From CAZESH01 sp964514665 (lineage in GTDB: Bacteria; Bacillota; Bacilli; Paenibacillales; KCTC-25726), in NCBI GenBank assembly GCA_964514665.1, contig CAZESH010000311.1, positions 1-5,055 of the forward strand: DNA of 5,055 nucleotides, written 5' to 3'. Both the position numbers and the translations under genes were made by a program. This document shows, piece by piece, positions 1 through 5,055 of this stretch. How positions within the stretch are numbered: position 1 is the first letter of the stretch; every line of letters starts with the position of its first letter. The notes beneath the pieces are model-generated. The model searched no databases. It was given only the letters and a program-made list of their open reading frames with translations, and had not been told where the DNA came from.

Positions 1-1483
1 ACGCAGTGGCGCTTTTGGGCAGACGGTACAATAAAGGATTAAGAAATCCGATGGGACGGCCAAGCGCCTGATTAAGGGTCGCAATCAGCCCTGCCCAAAG
101 CGGTGCGACTGCACTCGTTCCACCGACGGCAATATATTCGCCGTCTACCAGAACCCTGTATCCGGTAACGGGATCGGCATTGCCGGCCACGTCCGGTACT
201 CCTCGGCCATTGTGCGAAGCGGAAGGATTCGGCAGATGAATGCCCGCTTGCCAAGGCGGACGTTGAAAGACGCGGCTTACGCCGCCTCCGCTTGCTCCAC
301 CTGAAGCTCCTTCATTCCATACCGTTTCCCGGATGATGGTATTGCCCCGAGAGAGCAGCTCAGTGCCGCCGCATGCCAAAGCAAAAGGACTCGAAGCCGG
401 AAAATCGACATGCAGCGAACCGTCGTCCAATCCGTCTGTCGATCCGCTGTCTCCGGAAGCGCAGCAGACGGTTACGCCCAGCGCCGCCGCATCCCGCATG
501 GCGCGGTTCATTGCATGCATCGCCTGAGATGTCCATGTCTGTTCCGGTCCGCCCCAGCTGACGGATATTATGGACGGCTTGCTGCGCTTGTCATGGATGG
601 CTGTGATGAGCGCATCAAGAAAGCCGGCGTCGGTATTCGGGGCAAAGTACACGCTGATATGGACAGCTGGAGCTACCGCTGCGGCTATTTCGATATCCAA
701 AGCGACTTCGCCGTCAGGGCCCGCAGGATTTCCAGCCGGACGGTTGCCGGCTCCCTGCACCGATACGTCGGTCAGCTTTGGCGGGGAGATGCCCAGACGC
801 TTGCAATATGCAGACACTTCATCCGGCCGGTATCCGCCTCCGAGCTCGATTATGCCGATGTGCTGCCCGCTGCAATCGGCGACCTGCGGATAGCGGTAAA
901 GGCGCGCCACTTCCGGCGGATCATAGGGATGCTCCGCGGCTTCTGCTCTGGCGGCGCTGCCGGCTTCGAGCAGAAGCCGGAAATGCGGCCGGGCTTGAGG
1001 ACGGTTGTCCAGTCCCAGCACAGCGAGCACGATTTCCGCAAGCGGCTCGGGAATATGCACGGCGCCGGCGTGCCCGCGGTAAGCAATGCCCGCATGTTTG
1101 TACCGCGACAGCTTAACCTGGAAGGCTCTTTCGAACGCTTCGGCGGATCCCTCCAGCACCATCATTCCGGCGGCAGCATGGGTCTTTTGCACATGCAGGC
1201 CGTACTGTTTGGCGAAGGCCCTCACCCTGTCCAAATCTTCGTCATCCGTACCATGGAGCTCTGCAAATTGCTCACGGCTTAATGGCTTCCGGGTATTTCC
1301 GGTTAAATCAATCTTGGCCAGAGCGCCGGCATACTCGGAGCGCCGCCGCAGTATTAATGTGACGATCATGCTTTCATTTGCCTCCGCGGCTCCGATTGTG
1401 TGCGCAGCTTCAACGGCGGCGCGCTCGCTCCCCGCTATTGGAATGCGAGGGATATTCTGCTGATCTGGTTGTTGTTTTTTCAA
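1..1483 (-). CDS. Kumamolisin-like serine-carboxyl peptidase (sedolisin, S53), C-terminus cut by window edge
   Basis: This is an acid-active endopeptidase of the sedolisin family, made as a proenzyme. The 494 visible residues read as an activation prodomain (about 1-180) followed by the catalytic domain. Against kumamolisin, recalled from memory, numbering is offset by 181 without gaps through the core. Catalytic Glu259 and Asp263 lie in GEVALDIE, oxyanion Asp345 in ASGDSGSTDG and nucleophile Ser457 in GGTSAVAP. The auxiliary Glu213 (IIELGGG) and Trp310 (SWGGPE) are also kept. The C-terminal calcium-binding region is off the window. The frame is open back to a TAA with no ATG near the N-terminus. 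I chose TTG at 1483, with AAAGGGG 11 nt and GGTGG 4 nt upstream, giving LKKQQPDQQN. An in-frame ATT at 1504, 7 nt after CGGAGG, is an unlikely alternative. No signal peptide is visible, so export is unclear. The family call is very secure; the exact start is moderately so. Confidence 0.95.
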   Translation of the reverse strand, partial: MKKQQPDQQNIPRIPIAGSERAAVEAAHTIGAAEANESMIVTLILRRRSEYAGALAKIDLTGNTRKPLSREQFAELHGTDDEDLDRVRAFAKQYGLHVQKTHAAAGMMVLEGSAEAFERAFQVKLSRYKHAGIAYRGHAGAVHIPEPLAEIVLAVLGLDNRPQARPHFRLLLEAGSAARAEAAEHPYDPPEVARLYRYPQVADCSGQHIGIIELGGGYRPDEVSAYCKRLGISPPKLTDVSVQGAGNRPAGNPAGPDGEVALDIEIAAAVAPAVHISVYFAPNTDAGFLDALITAIHDKRSKPSIISVSWGGPEQTWTSQAMHAMNRAMRDAAALGVTVCCASGDSGSTDGLDDGSLHVDFPASSPFALACGGTELLSRGNTIIRETVWNEGASGGASGGGVSRVFQRPPWQAGIHLPNPSASHNGRGVPDVAGNADPVTGYRVLVDGEYIAVGGTSAVAPLWAGLIATLNQALGRPIGFLNPLLYRLPKSATA

Positions 1484-1501
1484 ACTTCCACCAACCCCTT
1501 T
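1484..1501 (-). promoter_or_regulatory. Ribosome binding site candidate for the protease, supports TTG start
   Basis: Reading the minus strand, AAAGGGG (1501-1495) and GGTGG (1492-1488) precede TTG at 1483-1481. Neither is a perfect match to AGGAGG, and the first is rather far from the start (11 nt). No in-frame ATG or GTG lies between the upstream TAA and the conserved prodomain, so TTG is the best choice. The weak site suggests low or conditional translation, possibly coupled to the upstream message. Confidence 0.45.
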
Positions 1502-1505
1502 AATG

Positions 1506-1528
1506 AAAAATCCTCCGATTTACGGAGG
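1506..1528 (-). terminator. Intrinsic terminator after the coat-like gene
   Basis: On the minus strand, CCTCCG (1528-1523), loop TAAAT and CGGAGG (1517-1512) form a perfect 6-bp stem. It is followed by an A and five Ts (1510-1506). It begins 9 nt after the TAG of the coat-like gene and ends 22 nt before the TTG of the protease. The stem and T-run are short, so it may be leaky. The 3' arm contains GGAGG, a Shine-Dalgarno-like sequence that the hairpin would hide. Confidence 0.6.
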
Positions 1529-1537
1529 TGAAATAAA

Positions 1538-1756
1538 CTATCTTTTTTTTGCTTTTCGTTTGTTCAGACTGGATACATTACAGGTCTCATCTCTTTCCGT
1601 ATAAGCGACGACATGATATGGGACAGGTACACAATGATGCCTTCTTACAATTTCAACCGGATGAATAACTTGTATCATTTGAGGATGGAAAATGTCTTCA
1701 TAAACTTTGATTGGGGGGTCGACAACAGTTTGTGTCGGACAATCCGGGCAATACAT
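1538..1756 (-). CDS. Small His/Pro/Cys-rich protein, probable CotD-family spore coat protein
   Basis: This 72-residue protein begins MYCPDCPT and has the spaced His-Pro pattern typical of CotD-like coat proteins: FHPQ (23-26), IHPVEIV (31-37), RHHC (39-42) and VPYHV (45-49). Cysteines at 3, 6, 42 and 59 could cross-link or bind metal, and the tail is very basic (NKRKAKKR). CotD is a structural protein of the spore coat made in the mother cell. The overall similarity to B. subtilis CotD is in pattern rather than close identity, so the assignment is an inference. The start is well supported by an excellent ribosome binding site, GGAGGTGAT, 5 nt upstream. The gene is followed by a terminator and then the S53 protease in the same direction. 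An A8 run sits immediately before the stop codon. An uncharacterised small Bacillales protein is the alternative. Confidence 0.75.
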   Translation of the reverse strand: MYCPDCPTQTVVDPPIKVYEDIFHPQMIQVIHPVEIVRRHHCVPVPYHVVAYTERDETCNVSSLNKRKAKKR

Positions 1757-1761
1757 TTTCT

Positions 1762-1774
1762 ATCACCTCCCTCC
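1762..1774 (-). promoter_or_regulatory. Very strong ribosome binding site of the coat-like gene
   Basis: The minus strand reads GGAGGGAGGTGAT, whose last nine bases (GGAGGTGAT, 1770-1762) match the 16S anti-Shine-Dalgarno complement exactly. The ATG follows after 5 nt. This fixes the start at 1756 and predicts high translation, as expected for an abundant structural protein. Confidence 0.85.
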
Positions 1775-1784
1775 TGATCATTAC

Positions 1785-1792
1785 AATATATG
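1785..1792 (-). promoter_or_regulatory. Possible sporulation-sigma -10 element (CATATATT) for the coat-like gene
   Basis: CATATATT on the minus strand fits the CATANNNT pattern of mother-cell SigE/SigK -10 elements. It would place the transcript start near 1778, just upstream of the ribosome binding site. I could not find a good -35 element at the usual spacing, so this rests on one short match plus the coat-like nature of the product. Confidence 0.3.
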
Positions 1793-1853
1793 CAATATAA
1801 AACGAGCTGATTGTTCAAAAGCCTTAATTCCATTTAACACTCCTTACACTCAT

Positions 1854-1883
1854 TTTACAGCCGGAATATATCCGCTTTATATT
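1854..1883 (+). promoter_or_regulatory. Candidate vegetative (SigA) promoter for the YfhP-like gene
   Basis: TTTACA (1854-1859) and TATATT (1878-1883), each five of six to consensus, are separated by 18 nt. Transcription would start near 1890, giving a leader of about 65 nt before the ATG at 1956. An imperfect inverted repeat spans the spacer and -10, so the promoter may be controlled. Confidence 0.5.
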
Positions 1884-1887
1884 CGGC
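1860..1887. repeat. Imperfect inverted repeat overlapping the YfhP-like gene promoter
   Basis: GCCGGAATAT (1860-1869) pairs with ATATTCGGC (1879-1887), with one extra G in the left arm. The arms are about 9 nt apart. No T-run follows on either strand, so it does not look like a terminator. Its position across the -35/-10 spacer would suit an operator for a dimeric regulator, but no known operator is recognised. Confidence 0.45.
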
Positions 1888-1955
1888 GGCTACAATAAAA
1901 TCAAACGATTGGGGGATTATCACAATTTGCGTGGAGATGAAAGGAGAAAAGAACA

Positions 1956-2918
1956 ATGGACACGGGAAGTCATCTGCTTTTTGGCGTCACGTTGGCCGGC
2001 TTGGCGCAGCTGGATCCGGTTGTATCGCAGAGTCCGGCATTGCAGCATGCTTTGCTGATCGGCGTGGTGCTAGGCTCGAACGCTCCTGATTTTGACGGCT
2101 TGATGCGGTTGAAAGGCTATTCTTGGTATCTCCGGCACCATCGGGGAATCACGCATTCCCTCCCCGCGCTTTTGATATGGCCGGCTTTGCTCAGCCCGCT
2201 GATGGCACTGAGCTTCGGGGTCTGGAATCATTTTCCGCTGCTTTTCCTATGGATGTTCATTTCCGTTGCATTCCACGTTTTTCTCGATATGCTGAATTCA
2301 TATGGCGTCCAGTGCGCCCGCCCGGTAACCAAGGACTGGGTTCATCTGGATATTCTCGCCATCTTCGAACCGTTTCTATTTGCCATCCATGCTTTGGGCG
2401 CAAGCGTTTGGTTAGTCACAGGGAATGCTCCTGCTTTGCTGCTCGCTTGGATTTATGCCGCCACATTCGGATATATCGCTGTGCGCGCCATTCAACATTG
2501 GAGCTTGCTGCTTAAATTGCGGGATGCGCTCGATCGACAAGGGGTTTATCATGTGCTGCCCGGTTTTCATTGGTTTCGCTGGACCTTTGTGGCCGAAGGC
2601 GAAGAAAACTTTTATACGGGGAAAATCGATTTCGGGATTGTCAGTGTCCAGGAAGTGCTCTCAAAAGCGGAGCAAGACCGGATTATTCAAGCTACGATGG
2701 GAACGGACGGCGTTCGTGCATTCCTCTCCTTCTCCCAACGGATTCATGTCACTTATCAAGAGTTGAACGACGGTTATGAAGTGAAGTGGAGCGACGTCCG
2801 CTTCTGGCATAACCGCAAGCTGCCTTTCGGCGTTGATGTGCGGCTCGACCGCAACCTCAATGTGGTCGGGTCCAATCTGGGCTGGCGCAAGCGTGCGTGG
2901 GAACCGCCGTTTGTGTAA
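1956..2918 (+). CDS. yfhP: YfhP-like membrane protein, YdjM/DUF457 metal-dependent hydrolase family
   Basis: This 320-residue protein has the family's N-terminal MDTGSH signature. His/Asp positions that could form a metal site are His6, Asp45 and Asp47 (NAPDFD), His61, His62 and His67 (RHHRGITHS), and His107 and Asp111 (FHVFLDMLNSYG). Hydrophobic stretches around 28-40, 69-87, 93-113, 133-153 and 157-176 indicate a polytopic membrane protein. The soluble C-terminal part (about 180-320) is also typical of YfhP. The family is called membrane-bound hydrolase by motif, but no substrate is established. B. subtilis YfhP has been suggested to repress neighbouring genes; I cannot infer that here. AAAGGAG lies 9 nt before the ATG. 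A candidate SigA promoter lies upstream, and a strong terminator follows 29 nt after the stop. Length matches the B. subtilis protein closely. Confidence 0.9.
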   Translation: MDTGSHLLFGVTLAGLAQLDPVVSQSPALQHALLIGVVLGSNAPDFDGLMRLKGYSWYLRHHRGITHSLPALLIWPALLSPLMALSFGVWNHFPLLFLWMFISVAFHVFLDMLNSYGVQCARPVTKDWVHLDILAIFEPFLFAIHALGASVWLVTGNAPALLLAWIYAATFGYIAVRAIQHWSLLLKLRDALDRQGVYHVLPGFHWFRWTFVAEGEENFYTGKIDFGIVSVQEVLSKAEQDRIIQATMGTDGVRAFLSFSQRIHVTYQELNDGYEVKWSDVRFWHNRKLPFGVDVRLDRNLNVVGSNLGWRKRAWEPPFV

Positions 2919-2947
2919 GCCCGCCGGTTGCATCGTGCACGGAAACA

Positions 2948-2992
2948 AAAAGGGAGCGCAGCTCATTGCGGCAGCGCTCCCTTTTGTTTTTT
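2948..2992. terminator. Strong bidirectional intrinsic terminator between convergent genes
   Basis: AAAAGGGAGCGC (2948-2959) pairs perfectly over 12 bp with GCGCTCCCTTTT (2974-2985) around a 14-nt loop. On the plus strand the tract TTTTGTTTTTT follows the GC-rich stem. On the minus strand the complement gives TTTTTGTTT, so it can stop transcripts from both sides. It serves the YfhP-like gene (stop at 2918) and the antiporter gene (stop at 3009). Confidence 0.92.
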
Positions 2993-3008
2993 CCGGAAAT
3001 TAATGCAG

Positions 3009-4328
3009 TTACTTTTCCATTGTGAACAGCGCTTCCTCTTGAGGCTTGTTGATCGTAAGCTTTTCATCGCCCGGCATCAGGCGGTAGCCTTTGCGAATGA
3101 TGTACCGCAGCCAGCCGCCCGCCATCCAGGAAGTAATCAGAGCGAGCATGACGAGAATGCCGAAAAAGTTTTGGTTGATGATGCCGATCGAGTAAGCCAC
3201 AGTCGAGAGTACGATTCCGGGTCCGCCGCGCGCGTTCATCGCGGCTGCGAAATTGGCGCTCGTCAGACGGTCCTGCTTGATGAATCTGCATGTAAAGTAA
3301 ACGACCAAGCTTTGCACGACCGTGGCAAAAAGCAAATATAAAGCGAAAAAGCCGAAATTGAAATGCTTGGTCAAATCGAGCTCCAATCCTACAATGGCAA
3401 AATAAACGGGAATGAAGAAGGAGAAGGAGATTTCGCTCAAACTGTTCTCCGCTCTTCTGAACAAATGCTCGGGCAAGGTCAACTTGGTGGCGATCCCCGC
3501 CATCAGTGCACCGAACATGATATCTACGTTAAGGTACCCGGCGATATCCGAGAGGGCAAAAAGGATAAACAGGAAATAGCCGAGAAACGATGCCCGAAAC
3601 AATAAGTTGCCGCGTCTCGAGGTAATCCGTTTCAAAATCCAAGGCACAATGAACAGGCAAACGAGCAAGAAGGAAAAAGTGATTCCGATACTTTTCAGCA
3701 GCACCCATGCATTGACCGGGTCTTTTGAAGTGGCGATGGTGGAGGCTACCGCGAGCGCCACCCAAAGAATGACGTCGTGCACGCCGGCAATGCCGACCAC
3801 CACTTTGGCAAAACGCGAATGCATGATGCCGAGATCGAAGAAAATTTTCGAAATGACGGGAATCGAGGTAACGGCAATGGAGATGGCCACAACGATTTTC
3901 AATGCGGTAATGTTGCCGTCTGTCCCCAAAAACTGGGTCGGATCGAACAAATAGGTGGACAACCACCCGGCCAAGAACGGAATGACGGTAGACATCACAA
4001 TGATCCACAGGCCGATTTTCGCATCCGACTTTTGGAACTTCGCCTGAAACTTCAATCCCGACATGAACATCAGCATAATAAGCCCGAATTTATACATCAG
4101 TCCGAATAATTGATTTTCGCCTGGAAATCCGAGAAAAAGCCAGTGAAATGCATCGGGATAGAAGTATCCCATCAAGGTCGGTCCCAGAATCAGTCCCCCC
4201 GCAACCTCGCCAATCACCCTTGGTATGGTCAGACGTTCAGCGATGTAGCCAAGCAAGTTCGCCGCTACCATGAGTGCGGTAAGCGCAAAAAGAAAACGCG
4301 CCAACTCAGCGCCGCCGATACTGAACAA
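3009..4328 (-). CDS. CPA2-family cation:proton antiporter (Na+/H+ exchanger domain)
   Basis: This 439-residue integral membrane protein exchanges a monovalent cation (Na+ or K+) for protons. It has about 12 hydrophobic segments covering nearly its full length. The N-terminus carries the family motif AERLTIPRVIGEVAGGLILGP (30-50). The unwound-helix motif AVTSIPVISKIFFDLG contains Thr154, Ser155 and Lys161. The ion-site helix reads GVHDVILW with His184-Asp185, and a conserved Arg367 lies in NARGGPGIVL. There is no C-terminal RCK/TrkA domain as in KefB or KefC, only a short polar tail. The frame stays open upstream to 4874, but that part overlaps the divergent pirin gene and is not membrane-like. 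I therefore start at TTG 4328, preceded by AGAGGGTGA, which places the first helix correctly. It ends 17 bp from the shared terminator. Ion specificity cannot be read from sequence. Confidence 0.93.
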   Translation of the reverse strand: MFSIGGAELARFLFALTALMVAANLLGYIAERLTIPRVIGEVAGGLILGPTLMGYFYPDAFHWLFLGFPGENQLFGLMYKFGLIMLMFMSGLKFQAKFQKSDAKIGLWIIVMSTVIPFLAGWLSTYLFDPTQFLGTDGNITALKIVVAISIAVTSIPVISKIFFDLGIMHSRFAKVVVGIAGVHDVILWVALAVASTIATSKDPVNAWVLLKSIGITFSFLLVCLFIVPWILKRITSRRGNLLFRASFLGYFLFILFALSDIAGYLNVDIMFGALMAGIATKLTLPEHLFRRAENSLSEISFSFFIPVYFAIVGLELDLTKHFNFGFFALYLLFATVVQSLVVYFTCRFIKQDRLTSANFAAAMNARGGPGIVLSTVAYSIGIINQNFFGILVMLALITSWMAGGWLRYIIRKGYRLMPGDEKLTINKPQEEALFTMEK

Positions 4329-4332
4329 AAGC

Positions 4333-4341
4333 TCACCCTCT
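4333..4341 (-). promoter_or_regulatory. Ribosome binding site that decides the antiporter start
   Basis: The minus strand reads AGAGGGTGA, sharing GGTGA with the ideal GGAGGTGA, and TTG follows after 4 nt (7 nt from the GGG core). No in-frame ATG lies close by at a sensible position. The first upstream ATG falls inside the region opposite the pirin gene. The next downstream Met (codon 20) would remove part of the first membrane helix. Confidence 0.6.
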
Positions 4342-4421
4342 CTCGATATTAGTAGACGTTTATAAGCTATTCCGACAAGAGGAGGAATGGAAGTGTTAAA
4401 GCCTAATGCGCTTGTGTTATA

Positions 4422-4440
4422 GGCAATGCGGCCGCTTGCC
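4422..4440. repeat. Near-palindrome GGCAATGCGGCCGCTTGCC in the divergent promoter region
   Basis: Outer arms GGCAA (4422-4426) and TTGCC (4436-4440) flank the perfect 8-bp palindrome GCGGCCGC (4428-4435). One extra T at 4427 puts the outer and inner halves slightly out of register. It lies upstream of both divergent genes and could be a regulator binding site, but the sequence matches no operator I know. Confidence 0.4.
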
Positions 4441-4473
4441 GCTCGCAAAGGAAGGAAACGGGGATATAGAATA

Positions 4474-4504
4474 TTGGTATGGAAGCTGCCACTTATGAGA
4501 TAAT
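4474..4504 (+). promoter_or_regulatory. Candidate extended -10 promoter for the pirin gene
   Basis: TGAGATAAT (4496-4504) combines a TGn extension with GATAAT, five of six to consensus. A weak -35, TTGGTA (4474-4479), sits 19 nt upstream, longer than ideal but tolerable with an extended -10. The transcript would start near 4511, giving a leader of about 25 nt containing the ribosome binding site. Confidence 0.4.
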
Positions 4505-4535
4505 GGATTTGAATCATTGTAAAGGAGGCAGGCCT

Positions 4536-5055
4536 ATGAACAGCAGTATTTACCAGAGAACAATCAGCCGTGTATGGTCGGTAAAGCACCGTCAGGAAAG
4601 CGGCATTCATAAAGTGGGAATGGTATTGGCTCCCGGCCAGTGGAGGGAACATGATCCTTTCTTGTTTCTGGCCGAGGACTGGTTTCAGGAAGGCGTGTTC
4701 GATCTTCACCCCCATCGCGGACAAGAGACCGTTACTTATGTAATCGAAGGCAATTTGCAGCATTATGACAACAAAGCGGGCAGCGGGACGCTCGGTCCGG
4801 GAGACGTTCAATGGATGACGGCGGGCAGAGGCGTGATTCACAAGGAAACTCCCGCGCCTGGTGAAATCGTCCACAGCCTGCAGCTGTGGATCAACCTTCC
4901 CAAGGCCAAGAAAATGAGCGAGCCCCGTTATCAGAACCTGCGTTCTTCAGATATGCCGGTGAGACGGGTTGAGGGAGCGCTCGTGCGGGTGTTCTCGGGC
5001 TCATCGGGGGGAGTGGCAGCCGAAACGCTGAATCATGTGCCGGTCACTATGGTGG
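4536..5055 (+). CDS. Pirin-family protein (bicupin), N-terminal part, cut by window end
   Basis: Pirins are cytoplasmic metal-binding bicupin proteins. Some, such as E. coli YhhW, act as quercetin 2,3-dioxygenases; in others the role is regulatory or unknown. The visible 173 residues cover the N-terminal cupin and the start of the second. The metal ligands are all present: His58 and His60 in FDLHPHRGQET, and His102 and Glu104 in TAGRGVIHKET. The flanking family signatures HPHRGQETVTYVIEG, GPGDVQWMTAGRG and LQLWINLP are intact. Pirins usually have about 230-300 residues, so the C-terminal part lies beyond the window. The start is secure: AAAGGAGG ends 7 nt before the ATG. The gene diverges from the antiporter gene. 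Substrate or partner cannot be inferred. Confidence 0.95.
   Translation, partial: MNSSIYQRTISRVWSVKHRQESGIHKVGMVLAPGQWREHDPFLFLAEDWFQEGVFDLHPHRGQETVTYVIEGNLQHYDNKAGSGTLGPGDVQWMTAGRGVIHKETPAPGEIVHSLQLWINLPKAKKMSEPRYQNLRSSDMPVRRVEGALVRVFSGSSGGVAAETLNHVPVTMV

Larger units (their letters stand above)
4329..4535. other. Divergent intergenic region between antiporter and pirin genes
   Basis: This 207-bp stretch separates two divergent starts and must hold both promoters. For the antiporter, TATAAA at 4364-4359 on the minus strand is the best -10 candidate but lacks a convincing -35. For pirin, an extended -10 at 4496-4504 is better. Inverted repeats occur at 4401-4424 (GCCTA and TAGGC arms) and at 4422-4440. 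No RNA gene or credible ORF was seen. Confidence 0.6.

Noticed and set aside
410..1282. Long plus-strand open frame of 290 codons opposite the protease
   Set aside because: It lies entirely antisense to the S53 protease, whose catalytic motifs are unmistakable. It has no recognisable domain and arises from GC-rich codon bias on the other strand.
1707..1898. Plus-strand open frame of 63 codons across the divergent promoter region
   Set aside because: It is antisense to the coat-like gene start and spans promoter and ribosome binding site sequence. The product resembles nothing known.
2661..2966. Minus-strand open frame of 101 codons opposite the end of the YfhP-like gene
   Set aside because: It is antisense to a conserved coding region and starts within the terminator stem. 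No domain or ribosome binding site supports it.
2928..3341. Plus-strand open frame after the YfhP-like gene
   Set aside because: It begins just before and runs through the strong terminator hairpin, and is mostly antisense to the antiporter C-terminus. It has no family signature.
4387..4422. Plus-strand 11-codon ORF preceded by AGGAGG in the antiporter-pirin gap
   Set aside because: The Shine-Dalgarno-like sequence lies only 1 nt from the ATG, too close to work, and the product is tiny with no further support.
4329..4874. N-terminal 182-codon extension of the antiporter frame
   Set aside because: It is antisense to the pirin gene and its upstream region, lacks antiporter features, and would put a non-membrane stretch before the conserved first helix. 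The TTG at 4328 with its ribosome binding site is preferred.
1..5055. CRISPR array, tRNA or rRNA gene, insertion sequence or toxin-antitoxin pair
   Set aside because: I saw no regularly spaced direct repeats, cloverleaf-like tract, transposase motifs or terminal inverted repeats by eye. All larger frames are explained by five housekeeping or sporulation-type genes.

Overview
The window looks like ordinary chromosome from a low-to-mid GC, endospore-forming member of the Bacillales, probably a Paenibacillus-like genus or an Alicyclobacillaceae-like relative. The clues are a YfhP-type membrane protein, a small spore-coat-like protein, a kumamolisin-type S53 protease, strong GGAGGTGAT-like ribosome binding sites, TTG start codons and short hairpin-plus-T-run terminators. 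The genus is an inference and is not certain.

Layout. (1) Positions 1-1483, minus strand: a kumamolisin-like sedolisin protease (S53), cut at its C-terminus by the window edge, with all catalytic residues visible. (2) 1506-1528: a small intrinsic terminator. (3) 1538-1756, minus strand: a 72-residue His/Pro/Cys-rich protein resembling the CotD family of spore coat proteins. (4) 1757-1955: a divergent, AT-rich promoter region. (5) 1956-2918, plus strand: a YfhP-like polytopic membrane protein of the YdjM/DUF457 family with a His/Asp metal-site pattern. (6) 2948-2992: a strong bidirectional terminator shared by convergent genes. (7) 3009-4328, minus strand: a CPA2-type cation:proton antiporter, probably starting at TTG. 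(8) 4329-4535: a second divergent promoter region with inverted repeats. (9) 4536-5055, plus strand: the N-terminal 173 residues of a pirin-family protein, cut by the window end.

Functional links. The coat-like gene and the protease point the same way, 54 bp apart. The only terminator lies between them and leaves no room for a separate protease promoter, so the protease is probably reached by read-through from the coat-like gene or by a promoter inside it. This raises the possibility of sporulation-linked expression of a protease with no visible signal peptide. The YfhP-like gene and the antiporter converge on one terminator. The antiporter and the pirin gene are divergently transcribed.

I found no clear new multi-gene system. 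The most useful leads are the protease/coat-gene arrangement, an A8 tract at the end of the coat-like gene whose A7 variant would join the two reading frames at a TTGA overlap, and the His-Asp pair where CPA2 antiporters usually carry Asp-Asp or Asn-Asp.
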